Counted from the first letter of the stretch, positions 17,363-26,847 are shown. The stretch: DNA of 64,000 bases from Sphingobium sp. CR2-8 (GCF_035818615.1 NZ_JAYKZY010000002.1:188501-252500), one strand, 5' to 3'. Numbers and translations: made by a program. The notes: generated from the sequence alone by a model not told the origin.

Positions 17363-18075
17363 AGGGGCTGGTGATCGCGATCCAGTTCCTGACGCGCTTG
17401 CCGACGCCGCCCATCGCCGTATCGGCCCAGGAATTTGCGCAATCGATCCGCTGGTTCCCGATAGTCGGGTTGATCCTCGGCGTCCTCATCGCGGCCGCTG
17501 CGCGGCTGGGGTGCGCGATCGACGATTGGGTCGGCGCGCTACTGGCGCTACTGGCATGGGTCGGTCTCACCGGGGCACTGCACCTAGACGGGCTGGGCGA
17601 CATAGCGGACGCATCCGGCGCAGCGCACAAGGACAAGGCGCGGTTGCGCGCCGTTCTTGCCGATCCGCATGTCGGCAGTTTCGCCATCGTCGCCATCGCC
17701 ACCCAGTTGATCGCCAAGCTGGTCCTGATCCACGCGCTCATCGCGCGCGGCCTCTTCCTGCCGCTCATCTCGGTTCCCTTCGCCGCGCGAATAGCGCCAC
17801 TGGCCTGGGCCCGGCTGATGCCCGCCTTGCACGAAGGGTTGGGTGCGACATTCCAGACTGCCGTCCGTCCGATCGACCTTGGCGCATGGGCGCTGGCGCT
17901 GATCGCGACGGCCTGCTTCTTACCGGGCCTGCTGGCGACGCCGGTCCTCATCCTGCTTTGGTCGCTTTGGCTGCGCCGCCATATCGGCGGCCTGTCCGGT
18001 GACGGACATGGCGCAGGGATTGAGATAGTGGAAAGCGCCCTGATGCTGGCTATTTTACTGTCGGAAAGCCTATGA
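17359..18075 (+). CDS. cobS: Adenosylcobinamide-GDP ribazoletransferase (cobalamin synthase)
   Basis: Membrane enzyme joining alpha-ribazole to AdoCbi-GDP. It is 238 residues with several hydrophobic helices. The N terminus IQFLTRLPTPP is diagnostic of the family, and the acidic motif DGLGDIADASG is the probable Mg-binding site; a second acidic stretch, SGDGHGAG, is near the C terminus. The ATG at 17359 overlaps the cobC stop, and its stop overlaps the next gene. Not to be confused with the chelatase subunit also called CobS. Confidence 0.92.
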   Translation: MKGLVIAIQFLTRLPTPPIAVSAQEFAQSIRWFPIVGLILGVLIAAAARLGCAIDDWVGALLALLAWVGLTGALHLDGLGDIADASGAAHKDKARLRAVLADPHVGSFAIVAIATQLIAKLVLIHALIARGLFLPLISVPFAARIAPLAWARLMPALHEGLGATFQTAVRPIDLGAWALALIATACFLPGLLATPVLILLWSLWLRRHIGGLSGDGHGAGIEIVESALMLAILLSESL

Positions 18076-19049
18076 CCGATCGCTGGACCTGGCATGGCGG
18101 CGGCCTGACTGCGGCCCGCACCCATTTCGGAACGGGCGATCAGCCATGGCTGGACCTGTCCACCGGGATCAATCCGCATGCCTGGCCTGTCCCAACCACG
18201 CCGATAGATTGGTCGCATTTGCCCGACGAACGCGATCTGCTCGCGCTGGAATCGGCTGCCGCGCGCTATTTCGACGTTGCGCCCGACCATCTTTGCGCCG
18301 TGCCGGGGACGGAAATCGGTTTGCGTCTGGTAGGCACCCTGCTGAACGGCCCGACTTTCCATTGCACGCCCAGCTATCGCACCCATGGCGAGATGCTGGC
18401 GGACAGCGCGCCGCTATCTGCCGCGACGCTCGACCGCGCGGACGGGGCGACGCTCATCCTTGCCAATCCGAACAATCCCGATGGCCGCCTGCTCGATCAC
18501 GCGGCGCTTCACGATCTGCTCGCCCGCCGGGGTCAAGGCTGGCTGCTGGTCGATGAAGCCTTTGCCGACACTTTGCCGGATACCAGCCTGGCCCGAGAGG
18601 TCCGCGCGGACCGGCACCTCATCCTGTTCCGATCTTTCGGCAAATTTTTCGGTTTGGCCGGCGTGCGGCTCGGCTTCGTCCTTGGTCCGCCTTCCTTCCT
18701 GCGCCATGTGCGCGATCGGCTCGGCGCCTGGCCGCTTTCCGCGCCAGCCATCGCTATCGGCGCGGCTGCTTATGCGGATCATGCCTGGATCGCCGCCATG
18801 CGGACCCGCTTGGTGGCGGAGGCTGCCGCGCTGGACGCCAGCCTCCGCCGGACAGGATTGAACCCAACCGGCGCATGCCCGCTGTTCCGGCTGCTGGAGG
18901 TCGATGATGCGCATCTGCTGTTCGAAAAACTGGCGCGCCGGTCGATCTTGACCCGCCCCTTCGCCGACAACCGCCGCTGGCTGCGTATCGGCCTGCCTCC
19001 CGATCTGGCCGCTTGCGCGCGATTGGAGCAGGCGCTTGCCCATGGCTGA
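18072..19049 (+). CDS. cobD: Threonine-phosphate decarboxylase / CobC-type aminotransferase
   Basis: PLP-dependent fold type I enzyme of 325 residues that makes (R)-1-amino-2-propanol phosphate for the cobinamide side chain. The LANPNNPDG segment and the PLP lysine in RSFGKFFGLAG are clear, with RLGFVLG after it, as in HisC-like CobD enzymes. It is called cobC in the Pseudomonas naming scheme. The start overlaps cobS (TATGA), and the end overlaps cbiB. Side-chain synthesis implies that the cell can build cobinamide from a cobyrate-level precursor, either imported or made elsewhere. Confidence 0.87.
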   Translation: MTDRWTWHGGGLTAARTHFGTGDQPWLDLSTGINPHAWPVPTTPIDWSHLPDERDLLALESAAARYFDVAPDHLCAVPGTEIGLRLVGTLLNGPTFHCTPSYRTHGEMLADSAPLSAATLDRADGATLILANPNNPDGRLLDHAALHDLLARRGQGWLLVDEAFADTLPDTSLAREVRADRHLILFRSFGKFFGLAGVRLGFVLGPPSFLRHVRDRLGAWPLSAPAIAIGAAAYADHAWIAAMRTRLVAEAAALDASLRRTGLNPTGACPLFRLLEVDDAHLLFEKLARRSILTRPFADNRRWLRIGLPPDLAACARLEQALAHG

Positions 19050-19986
19050 GCCGGTGGCGCTGTTCGCACTGATGCTCGATGCCGCGATCGGCTGGCCCGC
19101 CTGGCTCTATGCGCGCGTGGGTCATCCGGTCGGCGCTTTCGCCCGCCTCATCAATGGCTGCGAGCATCGCTGGAACCGACCGGCCTTCGGCGCGCGCCGT
19201 CTGCGCTGGTTCGGCATGACCACGGTGCTGCTTCTGCTGCTGATGTCGGCCGGTCCTGCCTTTCTGGTGCAACATGCCATCGATTTCCTGCCCGACACAA
19301 TAGCCTGGCTGCTTCTCGCCCTGCTTGCCTTCCCCGCCCTGGCCCAACGCAGCCTGCACGATCATGTCGCCGCCGTCGAAAGCGCGCTGCGTGGCGGCGA
19401 CCTTGGCCACGCCCGCCATGCGGTTGGGATGATCGTGGGCCGCGACACCGCCGAACTCGACGAAGCAGGAGTCGCGCGCGCCGCGATCGAAAGTCTGTCC
19501 GAAAGCTTTTGCGACGGTATCGCCGCGCCTTTTTTCTGGCTGCTGCTGCTCGGCCTGCCGGGCGTGTGGGCCTATAAGGCAATCAACACCGCCGACAGCC
19601 TGATCGGCCATAAGGAGGATCGCTGGCGCGCCTTCGGCTGGGCGGCGGCCCGGATGGACGATGGGCTGAATCTGATACCGGCGCGATTGGGCGGCGTCAT
19701 CCTGTGTCTCGCAGGCGGCGGTGGCTGGCGGATCATGGCGCGCGACGCGCGCAACCACGCCTCGCCCAATGCCGGCTGGACCGAAGCGGCCATGGCTGGC
19801 GCGCTCGGCCTGCGCCTTGCTGGGCCGGTCGCCTATGATGGGGTGGTCCATGCAAAGCCATGGATCGGCGACGGTCGCGCCAGCGCGAACTCCGACGATA
19901 TTCGTCGCGCGCTGCGCCTCTATCGCCGCGCCTGCCTCATCCTGTGGCTGGTCGCAGCCCTTTCTCTCGTCAGGATCATGCCATGA
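19042..19986 (+). CDS. cbiB: Adenosylcobinamide-phosphate synthase (CbiB/CobD membrane protein)
   Basis: Integral membrane protein of 314 residues that attaches aminopropanol (phosphate) to cobyrate. It has the family signature segments VGHPVGAFARLI, GRDTAELDEAGVARAAIESLSE-like region, and an end with NAGWTEAAMAGALGLRLAG. The ATG at 19042 overlaps the previous stop; a TTG at 19036 is the alternative. It works with the neighbouring cobD product and supplies AdoCbi-P to cobU. It is called cobD in some schemes, so symbols need care. Confidence 0.92.
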   Translation: MAEPVALFALMLDAAIGWPAWLYARVGHPVGAFARLINGCEHRWNRPAFGARRLRWFGMTTVLLLLLMSAGPAFLVQHAIDFLPDTIAWLLLALLAFPALAQRSLHDHVAAVESALRGGDLGHARHAVGMIVGRDTAELDEAGVARAAIESLSESFCDGIAAPFFWLLLLGLPGVWAYKAINTADSLIGHKEDRWRAFGWAAARMDDGLNLIPARLGGVILCLAGGGGWRIMARDARNHASPNAGWTEAAMAGALGLRLAGPVAYDGVVHAKPWIGDGRASANSDDIRRALRLYRRACLILWLVAALSLVRIMP

Positions 19987-20501
19987 ACCACAGCCTATTC
20001 GTCTTGGGCGGTGCGCGCTCGGGCAAAAGCCGTTTCGCGCAGGGCCGAGCGGAAGCAACGGGCCTCACGCCCCTCTTCGTCGCAACCGCGCAAGCCTTTG
20101 ACGAAGAGATGCGCGAGAGGATCGCCCGCCATCGCGACGACCGGGGGACGCGTTGGGATATGATTGAGGCGCCTATTGATATTGCCGCCGTGATCGACAG
20201 TCATGCGCGACCGGACAGGGTGATCCTGATCGATTGTCTGACGCTATGGACGTCCAATCTGCTGCTGGGCGATCATGATATAGGCGTCGCGACGAAAAAG
20301 CTGGTGAACGCCCTCTCGCTGGCAAGTGGCCCCGTCATCCTGGTGGCGAATGAAGTCGGACTTGGGATCGTGCCGGACAATCGTCTTGCCCGGCGGTTCC
20401 GCGACCACGCGGGTATCGTCAACCAGCGGGTCGCGGCGGCCTGTGCGGAGGTTCAGTTTATCGCCGCCGGTCTGCCGCTCGCCCTCAAACAGCACCAGTG
20501 A
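19983..20501 (+). CDS. cobU: Adenosylcobinamide kinase/guanylyltransferase
   Basis: Bifunctional enzyme that phosphorylates adenosylcobinamide and adds GMP. It is 172 residues. The Walker A GGARSGKSRFAQ lies at residues 9-20, the downstream HxxxRG-like histidine in ARHRDDRG, the LIDCLTLW Walker-B-like segment near 83, and the conserved VANEVGLGIVP. The ATG at 19983 overlaps the cbiB stop. It is the last gene of the second riboswitch operon, 28 bp from the convergent cysQ-like gene. In pseudomonads it is called cobP. Confidence 0.92.
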   Translation: MNHSLFVLGGARSGKSRFAQGRAEATGLTPLFVATAQAFDEEMRERIARHRDDRGTRWDMIEAPIDIAAVIDSHARPDRVILIDCLTLWTSNLLLGDHDIGVATKKLVNALSLASGPVILVANEVGLGIVPDNRLARRFRDHAGIVNQRVAAACAEVQFIAAGLPLALKQHQ

Positions 20502-20528
20502 GGTTGGGCATCGGCTATGCAGTACGAG

Positions 20529-21332
20529 TTATGCCGGTGATTGGCGCAATATCTCCCGCGCGCGCGGCGTAAGCCGTTCTACGGCCGCCGCATGAATGCC
20601 AGGTGCGGCGCACAGCAACCCGAAGGCGGTGGGCTGCGGCCGATTGTAGCGCAACGGATCGCCCAAAGCATCGGTCACAACGCCGCCCGCTTCCTGCACG
20701 ATCAGCGCGGCCGCCGCGACATCCCATTCGTTGCCCCAGCGCACCGTGGCGACCAGATCGGCTTCGTCGGCGGCGACCATCGCCATGCGGAGCGCGATGC
20801 TGTTGGGCTTGTCCACCGTCACCAGATCGCGGTCGATGCGCGGCAATTGATCGGCGGGCACCCGTGCACCGGGCAGTGTATCGCGCGATCCAGCGCGCAA
20901 CGACTGGCCGTTCCGGGTCGCGCCCTTGCCCCGCTGCGCCACCCACAATTCGTTGCGTGCGGGTGCGGCAAGGATGCCGAGCGTAACCGCGCCATTATCC
21001 ACCAAGGCGACCGACACCGACCAGCCCGGTCGACCGCGCAGATAGTCGCGTGTCCCGTCGATCGGATCGACGACCCAGACGCGCGGGACGCCCAGCCGGT
21101 GCACCGTGTCCGCCGTTTCCTCCGACAGCCAGCCGGCCTCCGGGTCGATGGCTGACAGCCGCTCGCGCAGCATGACGTCGACCGCCAGATCGGCTTCGCA
21201 CACCGGATGGCCCGGCACCTTTTCCCACTGGCGCACGCGCGTGTCGCCACCGGCCCAAAGAGTCAGCGCATGGTCAGCCGCATCCGCGACGGCGGATAGC
21301 ACCGCCCTCAAGGCGGCGTCATCCCCCGGCAA
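20529..21332 (-). CDS. Inositol monophosphatase-family / 3'(2'),5'-bisphosphate nucleotidase (CysQ-like)
   Basis: Lithium-sensitive, Mg-dependent phosphatase fold of 267 residues. The SEET glutamate motif, DPIDGTRDYLRG (metal site 1) and EWDVAAAALIVQEAGG (C-terminal motif) are present. CysQ-type enzymes dephosphorylate 3'-phosphoadenosine 5'-phosphate; inositol-phosphate specificity is possible and cannot be excluded here. The start is a TTG at 21332 that overlaps the end of pmbA by 14 bases, suggesting translational coupling. Confidence 0.85.
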   Translation of the reverse strand: MPGDDAALRAVLSAVADAADHALTLWAGGDTRVRQWEKVPGHPVCEADLAVDVMLRERLSAIDPEAGWLSEETADTVHRLGVPRVWVVDPIDGTRDYLRGRPGWSVSVALVDNGAVTLGILAAPARNELWVAQRGKGATRNGQSLRAGSRDTLPGARVPADQLPRIDRDLVTVDKPNSIALRMAMVAADEADLVATVRWGNEWDVAAAALIVQEAGGVVTDALGDPLRYNRPQPTAFGLLCAAPGIHAAAVERLTPRAREILRQSPA

Positions 21333-22665
21333 CGGTCATCCCATCGACGCGCAGCGTGGGCACGTTCATGGCATAGCGGAAATGCAGGTCGCTCGCGGGT
21401 GTCAGCGCGCGGAACATATCCTTCAAATTGCTGGCGATGGTGATTTCGGACACGGCATGCGCCACCGCGCCATTTTCGATCAGGAACCCCGCCGCCCCCC
21501 GGCTATAGTCGCCGGTGACGGCGTTGACGCCCATGCCGATCAGTTCGGTGACATACAGGCCGCGCTTCACGTCCGCCATCAGGTCGCCCGGCGATATCTC
21601 GCCCGCTTCCATATGGACGTTGGTGATGCTGGCCCCTGGCGCGCCGCTGCCGCCGCGGCTGGCATGGCCGGTGGGTTCCAGCCCCAGTTGGCGCGCCGAA
21701 GCGCTGTCCATCAGCCATCCGGTCAGCACGCCCTTGTCGATCAATGCCCGCGGCGCCACTGGCAGGCCTTCGCCGTCGAACGGACGCGACCGCATCCCGC
21801 GCAGCAGCAACGGATCGTCGATGATGGTGATGCCTGCATCGAACAGCGCCGCGCCCAGCGAATCCAGCAGGAAGCTGGACCGGCGCGCGATCGCCGGGCC
21901 GACGATCCCGCCGATCAGATGGCCAATCAGGCTGGAGCCGATACGCGGATCGAAGATCACCGGCATGACGCCGCTCTCGACCTTCACGGGATTGAGCCGC
22001 GCGACGGCCCGCTGGCCGGCGCGGATACCGACCGCTTCGGCATCGTCCAGATCTTCCAGATGGCGGACGCTATGGCTGGCATGGTCGCGCTGCATATCCG
22101 CGCCCGTACCCGCCAGGACGCTGGCCCACGTCGAATGGCTGGTCCCGGCATAGGCGCCGACAAAGCCGTGACTGGTCGCCAGCGCCACCTGGCTGCGGCC
22201 GTTCGCCGCGCCACCGCCTTCGCTGTTCGTGATGCCGGGTACGCTGCGCGCGGCTTCTTCCGCGATCAGCGCCCTTTCCCGCAGAGCGGCGGGTTCTGGT
22301 TCCTCCGTGTCGGTCAGGTCCAGCGCTGGCGGCCGCTTCCGGAGCAACCGCTCCTCCGGCGCCAGCCCCGCATAGGGGTCTTCGGGCGCTTCACGTGCCA
22401 TGGCGATGCAGCGATCGACCAGAGTGGACAAAGTCGCGGGGTTCATATCCGACGCGGAAATGCTGGCGGACCGCTGGCCGATGAAGACGCGCAGGCCGAT
22501 CTCTTCGCCCTCTGACCGCTCGACATCCTCCAGCGCGCCCAACCGCACGGACACGTTGGTCGAAGCATTGCAGGCATAGATGGCATCGGCGGCATCCGCC
22601 CCGGCCTTGCGCGCCGCGCCGACCAGATCCTGCGCGCGCGATTGGGCTTCTTCTAGGCTGAGCAT
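21319..22665 (-). CDS. pmbA: PmbA/TldE-type metallopeptidase subunit
   Basis: Subunit partner of TldD in the zinc peptidase that processes modified peptides and clears misfolded small proteins. It is 448 residues, the expected size. Conserved landmarks are the N-terminal VSVRLGALEDVERSEG region, the central VIFDPRIGSSLIGH segment, the SASARQLGLEPTGHA strand and GVNAVTGDYSRGAAGF near the end. No tldD is seen in the window. It is the first gene of a two-gene unit with the CysQ-like gene. The catalytic HExxxH metal motif belongs to TldD and is absent here, as expected. Confidence 0.9.
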   Translation of the reverse strand: MLSLEEAQSRAQDLVGAARKAGADAADAIYACNASTNVSVRLGALEDVERSEGEEIGLRVFIGQRSASISASDMNPATLSTLVDRCIAMAREAPEDPYAGLAPEERLLRKRPPALDLTDTEEPEPAALRERALIAEEAARSVPGITNSEGGGAANGRSQVALATSHGFVGAYAGTSHSTWASVLAGTGADMQRDHASHSVRHLEDLDDAEAVGIRAGQRAVARLNPVKVESGVMPVIFDPRIGSSLIGHLIGGIVGPAIARRSSFLLDSLGAALFDAGITIIDDPLLLRGMRSRPFDGEGLPVAPRALIDKGVLTGWLMDSASARQLGLEPTGHASRGGSGAPGASITNVHMEAGEISPGDLMADVKRGLYVTELIGMGVNAVTGDYSRGAAGFLIENGAVAHAVSEITIASNLKDMFRALTPASDLHFRYAMNVPTLRVDGMTVAGG

Positions 22666-22728
22666 GGAGGGGAAAGGGTCCTCAAAAAATCAAGAAGGTG
22701 GGGAAGGGTGGCCTTACGCGCTTGTGCC

Positions 22729-23631
22729 CTATGGGGCAACGCCCGCCAGCCAATGGTCGAGCAGGTGCCAGGCGACGGCCATCGTGGGTGGCGCAAGGAA
22801 GCGTGCACCCGGATCGCCCGCCATCGCCGCGCGTGCCTGCTGCGCGTCGCACCAGAAGGCATCTTCTATCTCGGTTCGATCAAGCGTCAGCGCGTCGTCC
22901 CGCGCTTCTGCGACGCAGGCGATCATCAGGGAGGACGGGAAGGGCCAGGGCTGGCTCATCACATAGCGGACATTATGGACGCGCACGCCAGCCTCCTCGA
23001 ACAGTTCGCGCGCCACGGCTTCCTCGATCGTCTCGCCCGGCTCGACAAAGCCTGCCAGCGCCGAATAGCGGCCGGGTGGCCAGGCATGCTGGCGTCCCAG
23101 CAATATGCGTCCGCGATGTTCGGCCAGCATGATGACGACCGGGTCGGTGCGTGGGAAATGCTCGGCGGTGCAGGCACCACATTTGCGCGACCATCCTGCC
23201 TTTTCCGGCTGCGTCGCGCCACCGCAGACCGAACAATAGCGATGGCGGGCATGCCAATGGACCAAGCTGCGCGCCGTGCCGTACATGGCGACCTCCTCGT
23301 TCGGCACCAGCCCGGCGATGGCGCGGCTGCGGGGGGTCGGGACCATATTGGGGCCAAGGTCGGTGATGAGCCGCGCGAAGATCGGCCGCTTGTCCAGATC
23401 GACGCCCAGCAGCACATGATCCGCGACCCGCGCTTCCGGTTTCAGCGGTTCCAGCAGCAGATGCCCGTCCACCTCCACCGGCTCCAGCCCGTCCAGCACC
23501 AGCAGGCGCGCGGCCGGATCGGCGAACGTGTCCGCCAACAGCGCCGGGTTCGTGCGGATATGATCGACCCGGTCGAGATGGCTTCCGACGAAGCCTGGCA
23601 CCACAGCCTTGGTGGGATCAGTCCCGTGCAT
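22729..23631 (-). CDS. nudC: NAD+ diphosphatase / RNA NAD-decapping hydrolase NudC
   Basis: Nudix hydrolase of 300 residues that cleaves NADH and NAD-capped RNA. It has the full NudC layout: an N-terminal domain, a four-cysteine zinc ribbon (CSVCGG and CGACTAEHFPR), the Nudix box GFVEPGETIEEAVARELFEE, and the SQPWPFPSS motif specific for NADH pyrophosphatases. Its start overlaps the mutY stop by 14 bases. The 63-bp gap to pmbA holds no clear element. Confidence 0.94.
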   Translation of the reverse strand: MHGTDPTKAVVPGFVGSHLDRVDHIRTNPALLADTFADPAARLLVLDGLEPVEVDGHLLLEPLKPEARVADHVLLGVDLDKRPIFARLITDLGPNMVPTPRSRAIAGLVPNEEVAMYGTARSLVHWHARHRYCSVCGGATQPEKAGWSRKCGACTAEHFPRTDPVVIMLAEHRGRILLGRQHAWPPGRYSALAGFVEPGETIEEAVARELFEEAGVRVHNVRYVMSQPWPFPSSLMIACVAEARDDALTLDRTEIEDAFWCDAQQARAAMAGDPGARFLAPPTMAVAWHLLDHWLAGVAP

Positions 23632-24685
23632 CGCCTTTCCTCTCCTTCTTCACCGCGTCGGCCGCCCGGGCGAACAATGTCGGCAGTCCCGCCGCACCGA
23701 TCCGGTCGACAGGCCACCATTCGCCCGCACCCTCCGGCGTAGCGTTCGGTCCCACATGGGCATGGTGGACCCGCAGCGCCAGTGAGAAATGAGTGAAGAC
23801 ATGGGCGACCGGCTCATCGATGCGCGTCCAGGCGGCGGGGACAGGCGGCGTCGGGTCGGGCGCGTCGCCCCAGTCGGAACTGGGCAGCGCCCGCATCCCG
23901 CCCAGCAAGCCCTTGTCGGGGCGGCGGACCAGCCAGACATGCCCGTCCCGCTCGATCCACCAGCAATGGCCGGTCCGGTGTGGGCGCGCTTTCTTCGGGG
24001 CCTTGACCGGGAAAGCGGCCGGATCGGCGGTCAGGACGGCGGCGCAATCCTCCCGCAAGGGGCAGATGCCGCAAGCCGGATTGCGGGCGGTGCAGATGGT
24101 CGCGCCCAGATCCATCATCGCCTGCGCGAAATCCCCGGCGCGGGTGTCCGGGGTGATGCGATCGGCAGCGGCGCGAATCGCGGCGCGCGCGGCGGGCAGA
24201 GGGATGGCGATCGCGAACAGGCGCGCCACCACCCGCTCGACATTGGCGTCCACCACCACGGCACGCTGTCCAAAGGCGATCGCGGCGACGGCAGCGGCGG
24301 TATAGGCGCCCACGCCCGGCAGCGCGCGCAGCCCGTCCTCCGTATCCGGGAAGACGCCGCCATGCTCGCCCGCCACCGCCCGCGCGCAGGCCAGCAGGTT
24401 GCGGGCGCGGGCATAATAGCCAAGCCCGGCCCAGGCGGCCATCAGGTCGGCGTCTTCGCTTGCGGCCAGATCCTCGACCGTGGGCCAGCGCGCCAGGAAT
24501 TTCGCATAATAGGGACCAACGGCCGCCACCGTTGTCTGCTGCAACATCACTTCGGACAGCCAGACCCGATAGGGATCGGCGGCATTGCTGCCCGGTGGCG
24601 CGCGCCAGGGCAGGCGGCGGGCATGCATGTCGTAATGGGCCAGCAGGTCGCCCGCTATTTTTATGTCTCTACCCTCGACGCGCAT
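23618..24685 (-). CDS. mutY: A/G-specific adenine glycosylase MutY
   Basis: Removes adenine mispaired with 8-oxoguanine. It is 355 residues. It shows the catalytic glutamate in SEVMLQQTTV, the helix-hairpin-helix LPGVGAYTAAAVAAIAFG with the catalytic Asp in VVDANVERV, and the 4Fe-4S cluster cysteines spaced C-x6-C-x2-C-x5-C around CTARNPACGICPLREDC. The C-terminal Nudix-like domain recognises 8-oxoG. It is divergent from the DUF721 gene with a 26-bp gap, an arrangement common in alphaproteobacteria. Confidence 0.95.
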   Translation of the reverse strand: MRVEGRDIKIAGDLLAHYDMHARRLPWRAPPGSNAADPYRVWLSEVMLQQTTVAAVGPYYAKFLARWPTVEDLAASEDADLMAAWAGLGYYARARNLLACARAVAGEHGGVFPDTEDGLRALPGVGAYTAAAVAAIAFGQRAVVVDANVERVVARLFAIAIPLPAARAAIRAAADRITPDTRAGDFAQAMMDLGATICTARNPACGICPLREDCAAVLTADPAAFPVKAPKKARPHRTGHCWWIERDGHVWLVRRPDKGLLGGMRALPSSDWGDAPDPTPPVPAAWTRIDEPVAHVFTHFSLALRVHHAHVGPNATPEGAGEWWPVDRIGAAGLPTLFARAADAVKKERKGDARD

Positions 24686-24711
24686 GGCGACCCTATGCCA
24701 TTAAGCGCGTC

Positions 24712-25254
24712 ATGACGGAACGCCCGGCCACCCCTAAATTGAAGATTCGCGCCATCGCGCCTGCCGAACGTCCCCGGACGGGCGCGCCGCGTGCCATCGC
24801 CGACCTGATGCCGGACATCGGTCGCGCTGCGTTCCGCAAGTTCGGCTTCGTCCAATCCAGCATCGTCACCCGCTGGGCGGAGATTGCAGGCGCGCACTAC
24901 GCGGCCATTTCCGCGCCCGAATCGATCCGCTTCCCTGTGGGGCAAAAGGCTGGCGGCACGCTGCAACTTACGGTTCTAAGCGGTCATGGGCCGATGGTGC
25001 AGCATATGCTGCCCGACATCGTCGAACGGGTGAACCGCTTCTTCGGCTACGCCGCCGTGTCGAAGGTCGCGATCCGCCAGGGCGATATCATGCCCGCCAA
25101 GGCCGAACGCCGCCCGCCGCCGCGCAACCTGAAACCCATTCCGGTCGAGCTGGGCAATTCGCTGCGCGATATCGGCGACCCCGAACTGCGCGCCGTGCTG
25201 GAATCGCTGGCGCAGGGCCTTGCCAACAGCAGCGGTTTGCCCAAGATCAACTGA
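24712..25254 (+). CDS. DUF721 (DciA-like) protein
   Basis: Protein of 180 residues with a core from ADLMPDIGRAAFRKFGFVQSSIVTRWAEIAG onward and a positively charged tail. DUF721 includes DciA, the ancestral replicative-helicase loader of many bacteria that lack DnaC. Sphingomonads usually carry this gene between mutY and a DsbA-like gene, as here, and the order supports the assignment. The ATG at 24712 is 26 bp from the divergent mutY start. The helicase-loading role is inferred from family knowledge. Confidence 0.8.
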   Translation: MTERPATPKLKIRAIAPAERPRTGAPRAIADLMPDIGRAAFRKFGFVQSSIVTRWAEIAGAHYAAISAPESIRFPVGQKAGGTLQLTVLSGHGPMVQHMLPDIVERVNRFFGYAAVSKVAIRQGDIMPAKAERRPPPRNLKPIPVELGNSLRDIGDPELRAVLESLAQGLANSSGLPKIN

Positions 25255-25300
25255 GATGTTCGGCAGCGGTTCAGCCGGACCATTTTACGGATCTGTCCTC

Positions 25301-25969
25301 ATGAAGAAATTGCTCCTGCCGCTCGCCTTGCTTGCCGTTCCCGCCGCGCTGGTCGCCGCGCCCGCCGCCAACTGGGTGAACCGGATCATGATCTCGCCGA
25401 TCGGCGGGCATCTGCTGGGCAATCCCGCTGCGCCGACCAAGCTGGTGGAATATGTCAGCTACACCTGTTCCCACTGCGCCCATTTCGTAGGCGAAGCGAG
25501 CGCGCCGCTGAAAGCGGACTATGTGAAGGGTGGCAAGGTCAGCGTCGAAGTTCGCAATGCGGTCCGCGACAAATATGACCTGACCGCCGCGCTGCTCGCC
25601 CGTTGCGGCGGGCCTGCCCGCTTCATGGGCAATCATGAGGCGCTGTTCGCCAACCAGACCGCCTGGATGCCGCAGATCGAAGCCTATGACGGCAGCGCGG
25701 CAAAACCCGCCGACCAGATTCCTGCGCTCAAGGATATCGGGCAGAAGACCGGCCTCTATGCGCTGATGAACAAGCGCGGCTTCACCAATGCCCAACTCGA
25801 TGCCTGTGTCGCCAATCCAGCGTCGATGAAGCAGATCCTCGCCATGACGGACGACGCCTGGAACAAGGTGAAGATTACCGGCACGCCGGGCTTCGTCGTC
25901 AACGGCAAGCTGGTGGAAGGATCGAGCTGGCCGATCCTTCAGGCCGCATTGCCCGCGCCCGCGCGCTGA
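25301..25969 (+). CDS. DsbA-like thiol:disulfide interchange protein
   Basis: Periplasmic thioredoxin-fold protein of 222 residues. The ATG at 25301 gives a signal peptide (MKKLLLPLALLAVPAALVAAPA). The active site CxxC reads CSHC in YTCSHCAHF, and the cis-proline loop is TGTPGFVV. An in-frame ATG at 25256 would put 15 residues before the signal and is less likely. It is followed at 45 bp by a lipoprotein paralogue with the same active site. Such tandem DsbA-like genes upstream of smc recur in sphingomonads. Substrates are unknown. Confidence 0.87.
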   Translation: MKKLLLPLALLAVPAALVAAPAANWVNRIMISPIGGHLLGNPAAPTKLVEYVSYTCSHCAHFVGEASAPLKADYVKGGKVSVEVRNAVRDKYDLTAALLARCGGPARFMGNHEALFANQTAWMPQIEAYDGSAAKPADQIPALKDIGQKTGLYALMNKRGFTNAQLDACVANPASMKQILAMTDDAWNKVKITGTPGFVVNGKLVEGSSWPILQAALPAPAR

Positions 25970-26014
25970 TCTAAAACCCCTTTCATACACGCCATCATCG
26001 GAGCCTTGCCCGTC

Positions 26015-26761
26015 GTGAAAGCCCTGACTCTTGCCACCTTGCCCGTCATCGCCGCCATTGCCTTCAGCCTGACCCTCGCCGCCTGTGGCAAGAGCGAGGA
26101 AGGCGCCAAGCCGACCGGCGAACCCGTTGCCGCCGTTGCAGCGCCAGCGGGAACCAGCTGGTCCGAAACCATCGCCGATACGCCAGAAGGCTATTTCGTC
26201 ATGGGCAATCCTTCGGCCAAGGTGAAGCTGGTCGAATATGGCTCCTACACGTGCAGCCATTGCAAGGACTTCTCCGCCGAAGCATCGGAAGAGATCAAGA
26301 AGCTGGTCGATACCGGCAAGATGAGCTTCGAATTCCGTACGTATGTGCGCGATCCCATCGACCTGACCACGGCGCTGCTGGCCCGCTGCGGTGGCAAGGA
26401 CATCTTCTATCCCTTGTCCGAACAGTTTTTTGCCAATCAGGCGGCGATGTTCGAAAAGGTTCAGGGCAATGAAGCAGCCCTGCAGGGCGTGGAAAAGCTG
26501 CCCCCGGCCCAGCGCCCCGGCGCGATCGCACAGGTTGCGGGCCTGATCGAATATGCGCAGCAGCGTGGCATTTCCGCCGATCAGGCCAAACAGTGTCTGG
26601 CCGATACCGCCTCGGCCGAACGACTGGCCAAGGGTGTCGAGGCTGCCAACAGCCAGTATCAGATCAGCGGCACGCCCAGCTTCCTGATCAATGGCGTCCT
26701 GGTCGACAATGTCGCCAACTGGGCTCTGCTCCAGCCCAAGCTCAAGGAAGCGGGACTCTGA
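26015..26761 (+). CDS. DsbA-like lipoprotein thioredoxin
   Basis: Thioredoxin-fold protein of about 248 residues with a lipobox (LTLAAC, Cys about 26), so probably membrane-anchored in the periplasm. The active site is CSHC (YTCSHCKDF) and the cis-proline segment ISGTPSFLI. The GTG at 26015 has GGAG 11 bases upstream; a TTG at 26006 is the other candidate. It shares the fold and active site with the preceding gene, indicating a tandem duplication. An 86-bp spacer separates it from smc. Confidence 0.87.
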   Translation: MKALTLATLPVIAAIAFSLTLAACGKSEEGAKPTGEPVAAVAAPAGTSWSETIADTPEGYFVMGNPSAKVKLVEYGSYTCSHCKDFSAEASEEIKKLVDTGKMSFEFRTYVRDPIDLTTALLARCGGKDIFYPLSEQFFANQAAMFEKVQGNEAALQGVEKLPPAQRPGAIAQVAGLIEYAQQRGISADQAKQCLADTASAERLAKGVEAANSQYQISGTPSFLINGVLVDNVANWALLQPKLKEAGL

Positions 26762-26847
26762 TTGGGCCACAGGAGCGGACAGACTCGGGGCGGACAGGCG
26801 CGCAGGCATAGACAGGCCGGGACGGCATATCGTCCCGGCATCATATC

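Noticed and set aside
21106..22515. 469-codon frame on the plus strand
   Set aside because: Antisense to the coupled pmbA/CysQ-like pair, both with clear family motifs; no ribosome site and no recognisable domain.
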